A stretch of DNA of 58,995 bases from Richelia sp. SL_2_1 (GCA_012033205.1 JAAUSO010000022.1:1-58995), one strand, 5' to 3'; counted from the first letter of the stretch, positions 29,153 through 38,201 are shown. Notes: generated from the letters alone by a model not told the origin. Numbers and translations are program-made.

Positions 29153-29913
29153 CAACCGAGAGAATCCGCGAAAAAATTATAGGTAACCGTTTTAGAACAT
29201 TTCGATACACTGAACCATTGCCAGAAGCGCCATTTAGATTTTATGAAACATTTGAGCGATTAATAGATCGGTTTCCGATACTTAGACGCTATGAACAATA
29301 CAAAAAAACAATTGTAGACGCTGACTTTGTTGTAGGCGATTTTTCAATTACTGCATCTTCAGATGAGTGTAATGATTCAATTGAAGCTGAAATCGGATTA
29401 TTCGGATTGTATGCAGTTAATTACAAGTTTTACAGGCGTAAAATTAAATGCAGATTGCCACCACCACCATCACCACCACCAAGAGATGATTTTGAAAAAG
29501 AATATTTTATTCCTCCTGCGTGTTCGCAGGGTAGGCAAGTGTATATTTGGCATGAAGAAGAAAAGTATGAGTACATTGATTATCTAAGCACTGTCGTAGG
29601 CGATCCAGTACTTAAATGGGAATTCTCTAAAAACACATCAAAAATAAATAAAGTAGTTTTTCCGGACAAAGTTTTTGATATATTTGATGGACAAAGTTAT
29701 CGCCGGTATGTAGAAATTCATACTACACAAACGTTTGAATATAGATCAAATTTTTTAAGCGAAGCGCCAAAAAAACGAAGAGATTACACTTATATTTATT
29801 ATTATGGACTTCTAGGAAATAGATTTAATTTAGGTAACTTTGGATTTGAGGAATTTGGTTATACTTCTGGATGGATAAGCTTTGATCACAACTTTTTTTG
29901 TATCAGAGGCTGA
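29146..29913 (+). CDS. 255-aa aromatic-rich protein with polyproline linker
   Basis: Contains a proline linker (CRLPPPPSPPPRDDF) at about residue 105, a domain with many Tyr, Phe and Arg, and ends GYTSGWISFDHNFFCIRG. The following gene also has a polyproline segment (EPPRDPPPPPRNMKC), so the two may form a joint extended structure. No catalytic motif. I recall similar polyproline pairs in cyanobacterial plasmids and excision elements, without an assigned function. Confidence 0.55.
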   Translation: MVATERIREKIIGNRFRTFRYTEPLPEAPFRFYETFERLIDRFPILRRYEQYKKTIVDADFVVGDFSITASSDECNDSIEAEIGLFGLYAVNYKFYRRKIKCRLPPPPSPPPRDDFEKEYFIPPACSQGRQVYIWHEEEKYEYIDYLSTVVGDPVLKWEFSKNTSKINKVVFPDKVFDIFDGQSYRRYVEIHTTQTFEYRSNFLSEAPKKRRDYTYIYYYGLLGNRFNLGNFGFEEFGYTSGWISFDHNFFCIRG

Positions 29914-31054
29914 CGACGATAGGCAAAAAACTTTTCAAAGAACTCGCACACGACCTGCTGCTCAAAGTCCATCCGCTGGACTTCACGACCCAGATAATCC
30001 TGGAATATACATAAATACTGCGTCTGACAATTACAAGCCAGCAGGTAATCAAGCAGAATCACCTGAAAGAGCAGTTTCAAGAAGCTTTGTTTCTTCTGAG
30101 CCCGGAGCCTTTGGAGGACAAGTTATTACTTGGAGACTAAGTAGTGATGATGAAATTATTAAAAACAGGCAAGTCTACAAACCTCTTGTTTTTTGCGAAA
30201 ATGACAGTCCTTTTCTTAAAAATGATGAGCCACCAAGAGATCCACCACCACCACCAAGAAATATGAAATGTTGCCCTGATTATTCTGCATTACTACGCGA
30301 GATTTACAAAGTAGTACAACAAAATAAGAAAGCGATAGGAGTTGATGAGTATCCAGCAAGTGTTCCCGTGTCTTTGATTAACAAGGAAGGTAAAGAGAAA
30401 GGTGCTAAAAAAATACTTAATCTTACTCAATTACTAGCATGGTACGTTGAAAGATTTGACGAAGTCGTTGGACAGTTTGAGATACCAATAAATATAGATG
30501 ACATCGATCTAATCCAAGCTGGAAATCAATCGGTAAAAATACGTTTACCAAATATTGCAGAATCAATAGCTGAAATATTTTTGATGGTTCTTAACATGAC
30601 TATCAACAGTGAAGTGCAAACTAATATTGCAACTAGAACACTTGTTGAAACAGGTGCGGATAAACAACAAAACTTTAAATCATATATGATGCTTGAAGCT
30701 ATTACCGAATACCTCGGCTTTAGGTACAAAGAAGAAAGTAAAACGATGCCATTAGCTTTTACTCCTGGAGAAGAAAGTTTTCAAAAAATGCTTGTAGAAA
30801 AACAAGTAGAAGTGTCATGCATTGAATTCGACGACAAGATAAATTTACCCAAACAAATGCAAGAACTTTTAAACGCGGCTGCCATTATTAGAGGTGCTTT
30901 ATGGAAACAACTAGACCCCAAAAAAGATTTTAAACAACAATTGCTAGAATCGTTGATTGCCAGTAGTGAATTACTTAAAAAAGGTACAGGGACGCTAGAC
31001 CTAAGTAAACTTGAAAAAGAAATAAATCAAATTCAAAAGGAACAAAACGAATAA
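29882..31054 (+). CDS. 390-aa protein with polyproline segment, unknown function
   Basis: Begins with a TTG at 29882 inside the end of the previous gene; a later start is possible. A disordered N-terminus (DDDRQKTFQRTRTRPAAQSP) leads to EPPRDPPPPPRNMKCCPDYS, then a long helical region (LLREIYKVVQQNKKAIGVDE ... QLLAWYVERFDEVVGQ ... QMQELLNAAAIIRGALWKQL) and a coiled-coil tail ending LEKEINQIQKEQNE. Large helical proteins of this type can be scaffold, portal-like or tape-measure proteins; I cannot tell which. Directly abuts the next gene. Confidence 0.55.
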   Translation: MITTFFVSEADDDRQKTFQRTRTRPAAQSPSAGLHDPDNPGIYINTASDNYKPAGNQAESPERAVSRSFVSSEPGAFGGQVITWRLSSDDEIIKNRQVYKPLVFCENDSPFLKNDEPPRDPPPPPRNMKCCPDYSALLREIYKVVQQNKKAIGVDEYPASVPVSLINKEGKEKGAKKILNLTQLLAWYVERFDEVVGQFEIPINIDDIDLIQAGNQSVKIRLPNIAESIAEIFLMVLNMTINSEVQTNIATRTLVETGADKQQNFKSYMMLEAITEYLGFRYKEESKTMPLAFTPGEESFQKMLVEKQVEVSCIEFDDKINLPKQMQELLNAAAIIRGALWKQLDPKKDFKQQLLESLIASSELLKKGTGTLDLSKLEKEINQIQKEQNE

Positions 31055-31974
31055 ATGACACTTACGTTGGTTATCGAAAAGTTTGCTTCAAGAGCTATTC
31101 GTAAAATTTCAACTAATAAAAAAATTAGAAAGTTTATTCCCAAAGCTGGAGCTATTCAGAAAAAAAATAAAGGCTTGTTTAGTCAACTATGGAATGGCTT
31201 TGCAAAATTTAGTGTTAGCTTATTAAGTGGTGTATGGAAGGCTCTATCATCTGGTTTTAGCTGGTCGTTTACTGCATTAATGGGAGTTATTCATGCAAGT
31301 AAAGAGTTCATACTTAACTTTAACTGGAATCCATCGGATGCACAACTAGATTTAAATATCAAAATGCATTTGATTCTATACCTGGAGCAATAGGGCAATT
31401 TCTCGGTAAGGCTGCTGGATATCTTACTTGTGGCGCATTACCCGGAGCAGTGATATTTGCATTTAATCAACCCATGGGAGCGTATGTGTTAGAGGAATTA
31501 GGAATGGAGGCGTTAGAAGAATTGACAGGAAGTTTAGCAAATTTAATACGTGTTACGGCTACTTCATTTAGGCAAGCTGTTTTTGCGTACACTCATAAAC
31601 AATTAAGGACGTTATGGAGGGAATCTGATAGTAATTTTAGGAAAAGATTACAAGCTACAGGGTTAAAAAAACAGTTTATTGACAAAGCAATTGCAGAACG
31701 AAATAAACCTTTTATTATTCGCTCAATACTAGATAAAAAAGTAGAATCAATTAAAAGTAAACCTCTAAAAAGTTTTGTAGAAAATTTTCTAGAAGAATTT
31801 GACGAAACTTGTATTGAAGCTGGCTATGTAATTGCTGGTGGACTAGATACTTACATTGCTCAAAAGAATTTAGAGAAAGTAACAGAGCGAAACTCTACTA
31901 AAAACATCGAAGTAGAAGTACAAGAAAACGGTAGCGTTACATTGAAAGAATTTAAACCAGCTACAACTACTTAA
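31055..31974 (+). pseudogene. Membrane-active protein of element B, frameshifted
   Basis: Frame 31055-31393 and frame 31450-31974 belong together: between them the second frame reads NAFDSIPGAIGQFLGKAAGY then LTCGALPGAVIFAFNQPMGA, joining smoothly to AYVLEELGMEALEELTGSLA. A single-base change at about 31345-31360 would give one protein of about 306 aa. It has a basic head (KFASRAIRKISTNKKIRKFI), Gly/Ala-rich hydrophobic segments in the middle that could insert in membranes, and a helical tail with VIAGGLDTYIAQKN. The pattern (ALPGAVIFAFN..MGAYVL) is one I associate with cyanobacterial plasmid-like elements; function unknown. Shift may be an assembly error. Confidence 0.6.
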
Positions 31975-32044
31975 GTAAATATTTAAGTAAAAACTTATCT
32001 TGCTACTTGAATTTCAGTCTACACAGTTATTATGAGAAAAAACA

Positions 32045-32353
32045 ATGCCTTTATATAATCCTGAAGATAGAACACTGAGAATCCTAAACATTACTAATTT
32101 TGTTTTACTGCCAAACACAGCCTTGCTTGATATAGGAAATGAATCTACACGAGAATCTTTTATTATTACTAACTCAAGTAGCGCAATAGTTTTTGTTAAT
32201 TTTGACGAAGATGAAATCACTTTTACTAGTTTTCACGTCAGAATTCCTGCTAATAATAGTTACAGTCCTCCAACATTCCTTAAGGCAAAAATCAACGTTA
32301 GAAATTCAAGTTCGTCTGTTAACGCGACAATTAAACTCGTAGAATTTGGATAA
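32045..32353 (+). CDS. 102-aa protein, third beta-sandwich module
   Basis: Starts MPLYNPEDRTLRILNITNF. Residues 25-102 (IGNESTRESFIITNSSSAIV, FVNFDEDEITF, VRIPANNSYSPP, ATIKLVEFG) are Asn/Ser-rich alternating strands and echo the modules at the end of 27758-28555 and in 28557-28904, with IPANNSY in place of PGG. Last gene of the rightward run; followed by palindrome 5 and a bidirectional terminator. Confidence 0.5.
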   Translation: MPLYNPEDRTLRILNITNFVLLPNTALLDIGNESTRESFIITNSSSAIVFVNFDEDEITFTSFHVRIPANNSYSPPTFLKAKINVRNSSSSVNATIKLVEFG

Positions 32354-32532
32354 CCAAAATAAGAGTTTTTCTATAAACTATATTTACGCTTAGAAAAATT
32401 AACGCAAGCTTTGAAAAGCTATAATTGACTTAGAGATGAACCTGGTATATTTGGGGTATAAACGTTTCTAAGCTGTTGTTTGCCGCCATTGACAACAGCT
32501 TTTCTTTTACTTAGTGTTTAGTCGTGGGGTAT

Positions 32533-32573
32533 ATTTGGTTAAACTATTGGTTAAACCATTAGATTAACCAAAT
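32533..32573. promoter_or_regulatory. Element B palindrome 5
   Basis: TTTGGTTAAACTATTGGTTA then AACCATTAGATTAACCAAA, nearly identical to palindrome 4. It is the only copy not in front of a gene: it lies in the convergent 345-bp gap (32354-32698), which otherwise holds the terminator and no gene. Confidence 0.75.
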
Positions 32574-32653
32574 AAGGGAAACACACAAGATAATAAACTA
32601 TAAGTGTTGATGCTATTTGGATACAGGCAATACAGAAAAAAGTGAGTACAAAA

Positions 32654-32679
32654 AAAGAACCCTAACTGTAGGGTTCTTT
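32654..32679. terminator. Bidirectional intrinsic terminator of element B
   Basis: A perfect 11-bp stem, AAAGAACCCTA / TAGGGTTCTTT, with a 4-base loop, preceded by an A-run and ending in T-run on the other side. It separates the rightward operon from the convergent recombinase gene ending at 32699, and fits a terminator usable in both directions. Confidence 0.85.
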
Positions 32680-32698
32680 AAACATTTGCATCGCTCAA

Positions 32699-34087
32699 CT
32701 ACATAGAATGTCTTAATTGGTATCTACTTAATTCTAGCTCTAGTTCAGCATTACGCTTACGCAATCTTGCTATTTCATCTTTTAATTTATCCAGTTCATT
32801 CATGCCGTCAAAACTTTGTTCAAAAGCTTTACGTCTATGTTCAATCCCAAAATGTGATTGATATACTTTCGTATGCATCTCTACAGAATGCCCTAAATTA
32901 TCGGATGCAGCCTTAATCGGTACTCCCATTAAATGCGCTCTAATTGCACAGGCATGACGTAAATCATATGGTTGAAAGGGAATTTTAGAGCTACAAAAAT
33001 TCTTAGATATTAATTGAACTTTATACTCTAGTTGGTCACTTGTTTCACTCCCAGTTAACGCGGTTTTAAATAATTCAATACTTTCTTGATTCTTTAAATC
33101 AAATAATTCTACCCAATCAGGTACAAATGGAAACACTTCTCTGTATCCAGTTTTATTTGATTCATGAACTTTGAAAGTATTGTGGATGTTATCCTTTGAT
33201 AAAAACCAATTAAAGTTAGGGTTATTAACTATCTCACGAGGTCTTAATCCGTAAGTAGCAAGCAAACCATAAGCTAACTTATAAATTTTCCAGTTATCTT
33301 TGACTTCTTTCCTTACGGCTGAATTATTCTCATACTTATTCTGAAAATAATTAACACAAGAAACAACTTGTTTATCGTCCGGTATCTTTCTATGACGTTT
33401 TTTGTGTTTTAAAGTTAACTCGCTAAAATCTACATCTATTGATAACGCTTTAGCTATTATCCGAGCAACTTTTATTACTTCATTTCTAACAGCAGGTGAA
33501 TTAACTGTCAGCAATTTATTTTTTAAACTTTCAGCATTGATGAATGAATCACTCAAAAATACTCTCTTGTAATTTCCAAGATATATTTTAAAAGTCCCTT
33601 CGCTTTTTAGCGTTCTTTTCCGAGTTGAAAAGTAAACGTCTTCAAACTGCTCGTAAAATTCTTTGAATGTAATATTATTTTTTCTGCTTGCCTGAGTACC
33701 TAAATACTTATCAGTCCAAATAAACATTTTACGAGCTATCAATTTTCCTAGCTCATAAGCTTCCTCCTCAGCAGTTTTCAGTCCCTCACAGTTAGCAGGT
33801 ATTCCCAAACTGATTTTGTATTGCTTAGTATCCTTACCATTTTTATTTGTATCGTTAGGACGTAAAGGAAGTGTAGCTCTAAGTTGCAAGGCACCTCGGT
33901 AAGATTCAATGCTTACCTTTACCTTACCTACTTTAAGTCTTTGATTAACTTTGAGTAACTCTTGGTCAAATTTCATATGATAATGCTCTTCAGTTGCTTT
34001 CCTATGTTTTAACCCCCCCCTATAAGATCCGTCTGTAGTAGCTGGTGGCTCAAAATCATCGAATATGGTTCCCTGTATGTCTTTCAT
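32699..34087 (-). CDS. XisA/XisC-family tyrosine recombinase of element B
   Basis: 462 aa. Nearly colinear with the nifB-element recombinase: FEPPATTDGS, LLKVNQRLKVGKVKVS, LKTAEEEAYELGKLIARK, then the catalytic Arg in YGLRPREIV, HxxR in DLRHACAIR, His in LGHSVEMH and Tyr in TKVYQSHF, and a final coiled coil (LKDEIARLRKRNAELELEL). It starts 112 bp inside the right core and reads inward, the mirror image of the nifB element. By its family it should cut and rejoin the 16-bp cores to excise element B. Palindrome 6 lies upstream and may control its expression. Confidence 0.93.
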   Translation of the reverse strand: MKDIQGTIFDDFEPPATTDGSYRGGLKHRKATEEHYHMKFDQELLKVNQRLKVGKVKVSIESYRGALQLRATLPLRPNDTNKNGKDTKQYKISLGIPANCEGLKTAEEEAYELGKLIARKMFIWTDKYLGTQASRKNNITFKEFYEQFEDVYFSTRKRTLKSEGTFKIYLGNYKRVFLSDSFINAESLKNKLLTVNSPAVRNEVIKVARIIAKALSIDVDFSELTLKHKKRHRKIPDDKQVVSCVNYFQNKYENNSAVRKEVKDNWKIYKLAYGLLATYGLRPREIVNNPNFNWFLSKDNIHNTFKVHESNKTGYREVFPFVPDWVELFDLKNQESIELFKTALTGSETSDQLEYKVQLISKNFCSSKIPFQPYDLRHACAIRAHLMGVPIKAASDNLGHSVEMHTKVYQSHFGIEHRRKAFEQSFDGMNELDKLKDEIARLRKRNAELELELSRYQLRHSM

Positions 34088-34107
34088 CTGTTTACTAAAT
34101 GTTGCCT

Positions 34108-34150
34108 ATTTTAACTAATGTTCTATTTAAACAATTAGTTAAACTAAATG
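34108..34150. promoter_or_regulatory. Element B palindrome 6
   Basis: TTTTAACTAATGTTCTATTT then AAACAATTAGTTAAACTAAA, upstream of the recombinase start (34087) and between it and the right att core. More diverged than copies 2, 4 and 5. It could couple recombinase expression to the element-wide regulator. Confidence 0.65.
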
Positions 34151-34199
34151 GTTTGCAGCAAACAGTTTACGATATATTAGGCTTTTAGGTCAACCGTAA

Positions 34200-34343
<144 letters not shown>

Positions 34344-34377
34344 TGATATCATCTGATAAATTGTTTTGAAAGCAGTT

Positions 34378-35808
34378 ATGATGCGCGATTTATCAAGAGC
34401 ATTGGGTTATTGTCGAGTTTCTACCCAAAGACAGCATACAGAAGGTCATGGACTCGAACGATATATTGAGCGGTTAAAACAATACGGGTTGAGTGAGGAG
34501 CAAATTCATTGGGATATAGAATCGGGTGCTAGTGATAAGCGCAAAGGATATAATCAGCTATTAGAATTAGTGCGGAGTGGTTGTGTTGATCAAATAATTG
34601 TGCCATGTTTTGACCGATTTACTCGCTCTGCACTAGGTTGGGAAGTTGCACGTCAGGAATTACAGAAATTTGGAGTAGAGTTGATATTCCTTGACGGTGG
34701 AAGTTTGGATTTAGAGACTCCGGAGGGATTATTTACCAGCAGAATATTAGCTGCGATGTCTGCACAGGTGAGAGATAAAAATAGATACAATGCTATCCAA
34801 GGACATCGATATTTTCAAGAGAAAAGGAAGATTTACCAAGCAGTATTCGGTTTTGTGAAAAATGGTGATAGTGTCGTTCCGAATACAAATCAATATCGAG
34901 ATACTGTCTATACTCATGCTGAAGTTGCTGTTTTATGTGTAGAGACTTTCATCGAGTTGGGAGAATTATCCAAAACCATTCGGAAATTAACTGAAAAGTA
35001 TGGGTTAGAGCGGGTTGGTAAGTATAAATATGAAGATTTTCCCAGAGATGTCTCTTCATTCCGTCGCTGGCTGTCCAATCCTCAATTATGCGGTATGATT
35101 TGCTATTATCCATTCAATTCTCAGAAAAAAATCATTTTACAGTCTGAGCATCAAGGAATTATCTCCGTTGCACAGCATCAACAGATAATTCAGATTTTGT
35201 CTATCCATCCCTGTGGGAGACGTAAATATATTACCAATCCATTGGTCGGATTATGTAAATGTGCTGAATGCGGTTCAACCATGGAAAAGCGCTCTACAAA
35301 AGTCAATGGAAAAATCTACGAACACTTAAAATGTCCCGGTGCTTATCCAAAACCCCGTCAACCAAAAAAATGCAGTGTGCGAACTTATTTTCGGTTAGAA
35401 GCTGCTATTGATGCTGTAATTCAAGCTTTAAAGGAAAAGGCTGAAAATATAGTCGATAATATGCCAGTGGAAACTACAGAAGAAGTACCAATTGAGATAC
35501 TAGAGTTGCAGCAGCAAATCTTTAAACTTAAGCAATTAAAAGACTCTGATTTTGATAGCACCATCAACATTAAACAACAAAAATTAGAAAGTTTAATCAA
35601 AACTTCAGAGCTAAATGTAGTCGCAGATGCTAGTAGAACCCAGGTTTTACGAAGTATTGCTATGAGTAAAGGTTTTTGGGAGATAGTTACGAGGGAAGAA
35701 TTAACTGCAATTTTTCACGAATTAGTCGAGGAAGTAGTCTGTTCGGTGTCGCAAAGAGATTCTACTGTTTCGCGATCGCAATTGTTTGCTCCACGACTTA
35801 AAATTTGA
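34378..35808 (+). CDS. Large serine recombinase of element C (XisF-like)
   Basis: 476 aa from the ATG at 34378 (an upstream TTG at 34366 is possible). The resolvase domain has GYCRVSTQRQ with the catalytic Ser, HWDIESGASDKRKGY, CFDRFTRSA and LAAMSAQVRDKNRY. Then a recombinase domain (FRRWLSNPQLCGMICYYPF), a zinc ribbon (CKCAECGSTM ... LKCPG) and a coiled coil (EILELQQQIFKLKQLK). It belongs to the family of XisF, the fdxN-element excisase, but is clearly different from the recombinases of A and D. Expected to excise element C at its 19-bp cores. Intact. Confidence 0.93.
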   Translation: MMRDLSRALGYCRVSTQRQHTEGHGLERYIERLKQYGLSEEQIHWDIESGASDKRKGYNQLLELVRSGCVDQIIVPCFDRFTRSALGWEVARQELQKFGVELIFLDGGSLDLETPEGLFTSRILAAMSAQVRDKNRYNAIQGHRYFQEKRKIYQAVFGFVKNGDSVVPNTNQYRDTVYTHAEVAVLCVETFIELGELSKTIRKLTEKYGLERVGKYKYEDFPRDVSSFRRWLSNPQLCGMICYYPFNSQKKIILQSEHQGIISVAQHQQIIQILSIHPCGRRKYITNPLVGLCKCAECGSTMEKRSTKVNGKIYEHLKCPGAYPKPRQPKKCSVRTYFRLEAAIDAVIQALKEKAENIVDNMPVETTEEVPIEILELQQQIFKLKQLKDSDFDSTINIKQQKLESLIKTSELNVVADASRTQVLRSIAMSKGFWEIVTREELTAIFHELVEEVVCSVSQRDSTVSRSQLFAPRLKI

Positions 35809-35897
35809 TTTCGTTCTTCTTCTGGTAAAGAAGCTAAGTATCTCTGTGCTGCTATCCAGAGTATATCTGCTACTTTTTTAGAAATTGGCATGGTCAA
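35715..35897 (-). CDS. Small antiparallel ORF, candidate directionality factor of element C
   Basis: 60 aa, starting MTMPISKKVADILWIAAQRY then LASLPEEERNQILS. It overlaps the last 94 bp of the recombinase gene on the opposite strand. Similar position and size to the ORFs at 17835-17996 and 43731-43880; the segment (A)DIL...QRY..SLPEEER resembles GEIL...ERF..HLPQSQR of element A. The C-terminal part (CDRETVESLCDTEQTTSSTN) is dictated by the opposite strand and less informative. Function inferred from context only. Confidence 0.5.
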   Translation of the reverse strand: MTMPISKKVADILWIAAQRYLASLPEEERNQILSRGANNCDRETVESLCDTEQTTSSTNS

Positions 35898-36021
35898 AAT
35901 ATTGAACTGATTATTTTTAGGTTAGTTTATTGCTGATAAATTTCTGTTCGTAGGGAACTCAGATAATCAGTTATCAGTTGCTGCCGGTGTATGGTGGGAG
36001 ATCAGGTAGGAAGTATATTAA

Positions 36022-36112
36022 TAGACATCTGGGAAAATTAATCATTTATCACCCAGGACTTTTGTCGAGATTTAGCATTGCTACACCTCTACATATTTTC
36101 CGGAGATGTCTA
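36022..36112. repeat. Diverged MITE with TAGACATCT...GGAGATGTCTA ends
   Basis: TAGACATCTGGGAAAAT at the left and ATTTTCCGGAGATGTCTA at the right: same terminal repeats as the MITE at 2952-3044, with a different, shorter inside. It sits in the 620-bp gap 35898-36517, next to another MITE. Confidence 0.75.
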
Positions 36113-36317
36113 AGAGCGTGTTTATAAATAAAAAATAAAATTCTTGTAGGGTGTGTTAGATGCACGACTATGTTCTTCTAAAACATATAATTTGAATACA
36201 TCTAACACACCAAAAGTTGTTGGTGCATTACGGCAAATTTTCAGCTACTCTTTTTTCTATCGAATCCCAGAAAGCCGTAACACACCAAAATTTCCATTTA
36301 TTTTATAAACACCCTCT
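36113..36317. repeat. 205-bp MITE with AGAGNGTGTTTATAAA terminal repeats
   Basis: The left end AGAGCGTGTTTATAAATAAA is the inverted copy of the right end (TTTATTTTATAAACACCCTCT). Inside there are further nested inverted repeats (GTGTGTTAGATG / CATCTAACACAC; GGTGCATTACGG / GCCGTAACACACC). No coding capacity; probably moved by an IS transposase elsewhere in the genome. It fills most of the gap upstream of mntP. Confidence 0.8.
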
Positions 36318-36517
36318 AATAGATAACTATTATAAAAACCCCATGTCTGATTGTAGGATTATTGTTTTAGTTTGTATTTGAAAAATATTTAGTAAAAAGA
36401 GGTAAATAAAAATGAAAAATCTATGATTTAAAAATGAAAAAAATATGATGAAACCCAATATTTAAAACAGGTTATACTCAAATATACAGTCGTTTATTTA
36501 TTATTTTTACCAATATT

Positions 36518-37066
36518 ATGGAAACAGTTTTTATGGGATTGGGTTTAGCTGCTGATGCTTGTGCTGTTTCTCTTAGTAGTGGAATGTTTATTAAACATAT
36601 AAAAATTAATAAAGCCTTAAAAATAGCTTTGTTTTTTGGTGTTTTCCAAGCATTAATGCTTTTGATTGGCTGGTTTATTGGACTGAGTTTTAGAGAAATA
36701 TTATCCCAAGTAGACCATTGGATTGCTTTTGGTTTATTGTCTTTTCTCGGAGGAAAATTAATTTATGAATCAATGCAAGTAGAAAATGATGATAAACCAT
36801 TTAACCCCCTTGATTTTTACAATCTTTTAGGATTAGCGATTGCTACTAGTATTGATGCATTGGCTGTAGGTATTAGTTTATCAGTATTAAAGACTTCTAT
36901 TTTATCAGCCGCTGGTAAGGTAGGTCTAATTACATTTGCTATATGTTTTATTGCTGTTTATATAGGTCATAGTTTTGGCGATTTGTTTAAAAATAAAGTT
37001 GAAATAATTGGCGGTTTAGTATTAATATTTTTAGGATTTAAAATTTTATTTGAGCATTTAGGTTAA
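36518..37066 (+). CDS. mntP: MntP-family manganese efflux pump
   Basis: A 182-aa inner-membrane protein with six predicted membrane segments in two similar halves. The acidic motif at the end of the first helix, LAADACAVSLSSGM, is repeated as TSIDALAVGISLSVL in the second half, which is the hallmark of MntP (YebN, DUF204). The family exports Mn(II). It lies inside element C, so it is transferable metal-resistance cargo. No yybP-type riboswitch could be recognised in the 200 bp upstream, which are AT-rich. Confidence 0.88.
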   Translation: METVFMGLGLAADACAVSLSSGMFIKHIKINKALKIALFFGVFQALMLLIGWFIGLSFREILSQVDHWIAFGLLSFLGGKLIYESMQVENDDKPFNPLDFYNLLGLAIATSIDALAVGISLSVLKTSILSAAGKVGLITFAICFIAVYIGHSFGDLFKNKVEIIGGLVLIFLGFKILFEHLG

Positions 37067-37074
37067 TAATTTTG

Positions 37075-37180
37075 GTCTGGCGACTATAAGTCCCACGGCA
37101 GTCGCTCATGGGGGAGACCACGGCGCGGGTGCGGTGCGATTGCCACCGTTCCGCACCCGTGCCTCCCCAAGACCACACTT
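37075..37180. repeat. GC-rich palindromic repeat
   Basis: GGGGGAGACCACGGCGCGGG on the left and CCGCACCCGTGCCTCCCC on the right form a strong stem; its end CTGCGTCTAGTAAGG recurs in inverse sense near 44078-44093. It may serve as a terminator between the convergent mntP and smtB genes. Confidence 0.65.
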
Positions 37181-37254
37181 TCCGCTGCGTCTAGTAAGGG
37201 TTTTTTCTATCGGTAATCTTCTGCCGGGAAGGGAGTAATTTAGATTAACTTCAA

Positions 37255-37656
37255 TTAAACTTCTGGCTCATCAATGTGATCCGCGACTTCACGATAGATG
37301 TTCATCACATGAGTATCTGCCAAACTATAATAAACATTGCGTCCTTCACGACGATATTTGACTAGACGCATGGTACGCAAAATTCTCAGTTGGTGGGAGA
37401 CTGCGGATTCACTCATCTTTACAGATGCGGCTAAATCGCAAACGCATAACTCTTGTTTTGCTAAAGCTGAAAGGAGACGCAAGCGGTGTGGGTCTGCGAG
37501 AGTTCCGAAAAAATCAGCCATCCGCTGCGCTTTGGATGTCGGTATAATTTCTGGTTGTACCTGACGGACATTATCTAGATGAACTTCACGAGAATCACAG
37601 TTAGGTAAATCAAGATTTAATAAAGGTTGCTGTTTCGATTGAGTTGGTTTTGTCAT
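37255..37656 (-). CDS. SmtB/ArsR-family metal-sensing repressor
   Basis: 133 aa from MTKPTQSKQQ (37656); the frame is open to 37767 but that part overlaps the operator. Winged-helix repressor with the alpha-3N metal motif ELCVCDLA, the recognition helix MSESAVSHQLRILRTMRLV and a complete alpha-5 site (DTHVMNIYREVADHIDE, that is DxHx10HxxE). This combination marks SmtB/ZiaR/BxmR sensors of Zn and related metals in cyanobacteria. With a 6-2-6 palindrome upstream it likely represses itself and nearby export genes until metal binds. Part of element C cargo. Confidence 0.9.
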   Translation of the reverse strand: MTKPTQSKQQPLLNLDLPNCDSREVHLDNVRQVQPEIIPTSKAQRMADFFGTLADPHRLRLLSALAKQELCVCDLAASVKMSESAVSHQLRILRTMRLVKYRREGRNVYYSLADTHVMNIYREVADHIDEPEV

Positions 37657-37730
37657 GGGAGTTACATCTACGACAAGCAAAGCCTCGCAAAGTCGCTGTT
37701 TTGCGAAGCTTTGATCAGAAATAACGATAC

Positions 37731-37745
37731 TGAGAATCATTATAG
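37731..37745. promoter_or_regulatory. Zur-like box upstream of smtB
   Basis: TGAGAATCATTATAG is close to the 7-1-7 pattern TGATAATNATTATCA of cyanobacterial Zur and nearly matches the box before thrS (TGAGAATCGTTATCA). It lies 8 bp from the SmtB-type operator. Match is imperfect; moderate support. Confidence 0.45.
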
Positions 37746-37752
37746 CGAAGCT

Positions 37753-37766
37753 TGAACAAATGTTCA
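37753..37766. promoter_or_regulatory. SmtB/ZiaR-type operator
   Basis: TGAACAAATGTTCA is a perfect 6-2-6 palindrome and equals the classical TGAACA..TGTTCA half-sites of SmtB-family operators. It lies 97 bp before the chosen smtB start and supports that start. Confidence 0.75.
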
Positions 37767-37767
37767 T

Positions 37768-38201
37768 TTATCATATCGGATTGTAGCTGGACTTCAATTG
37801 AGAAAACTAACTATTGCTATTCTAAATTTTATTTGAAATAAATAATCTTTGAAAGATGAAAAAATCGCTGTATTACCTATGGTAGGGAGAATATATACAA
37901 ATATGAAATCAGCATGAAATAAGAGTATTTCTTTTGATAGAAATTTGATTTAGCTCTAATGATAGACGCAAACTAAAGGAATAATTATCTATCAATATAT
38001 AAGCGTGCATTTTATAACAGGAAATAAATTGATGTATGCTTTTAATTCACGAAAAATACTAGTATATCAAGCCAGTCCCCATGACAAACAATTTACACCA
38101 CCAATTGCTAAGTCTTAATATTTCTTCCCACTGCCGACTGCCCGACTTAGAAGGCAGAAAGAATAAAGCTTATTTTTTAGACTCAAAACAAAAAATCTCA
38201 A
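37768..38201. other. Intergenic region without recognised feature
   Basis: About 430 AT-rich bases between the divergent smtB and DUF305 genes. No gene is seen; it should contain the promoter of the DUF305 gene. Confidence 0.5.

Noticed and set aside
29363-29587. His-rich ORF (eight His in a row)
   Set aside because: It is the shifted frame of the polyproline codons (CCA CCA) of the gene at 29146-29913.
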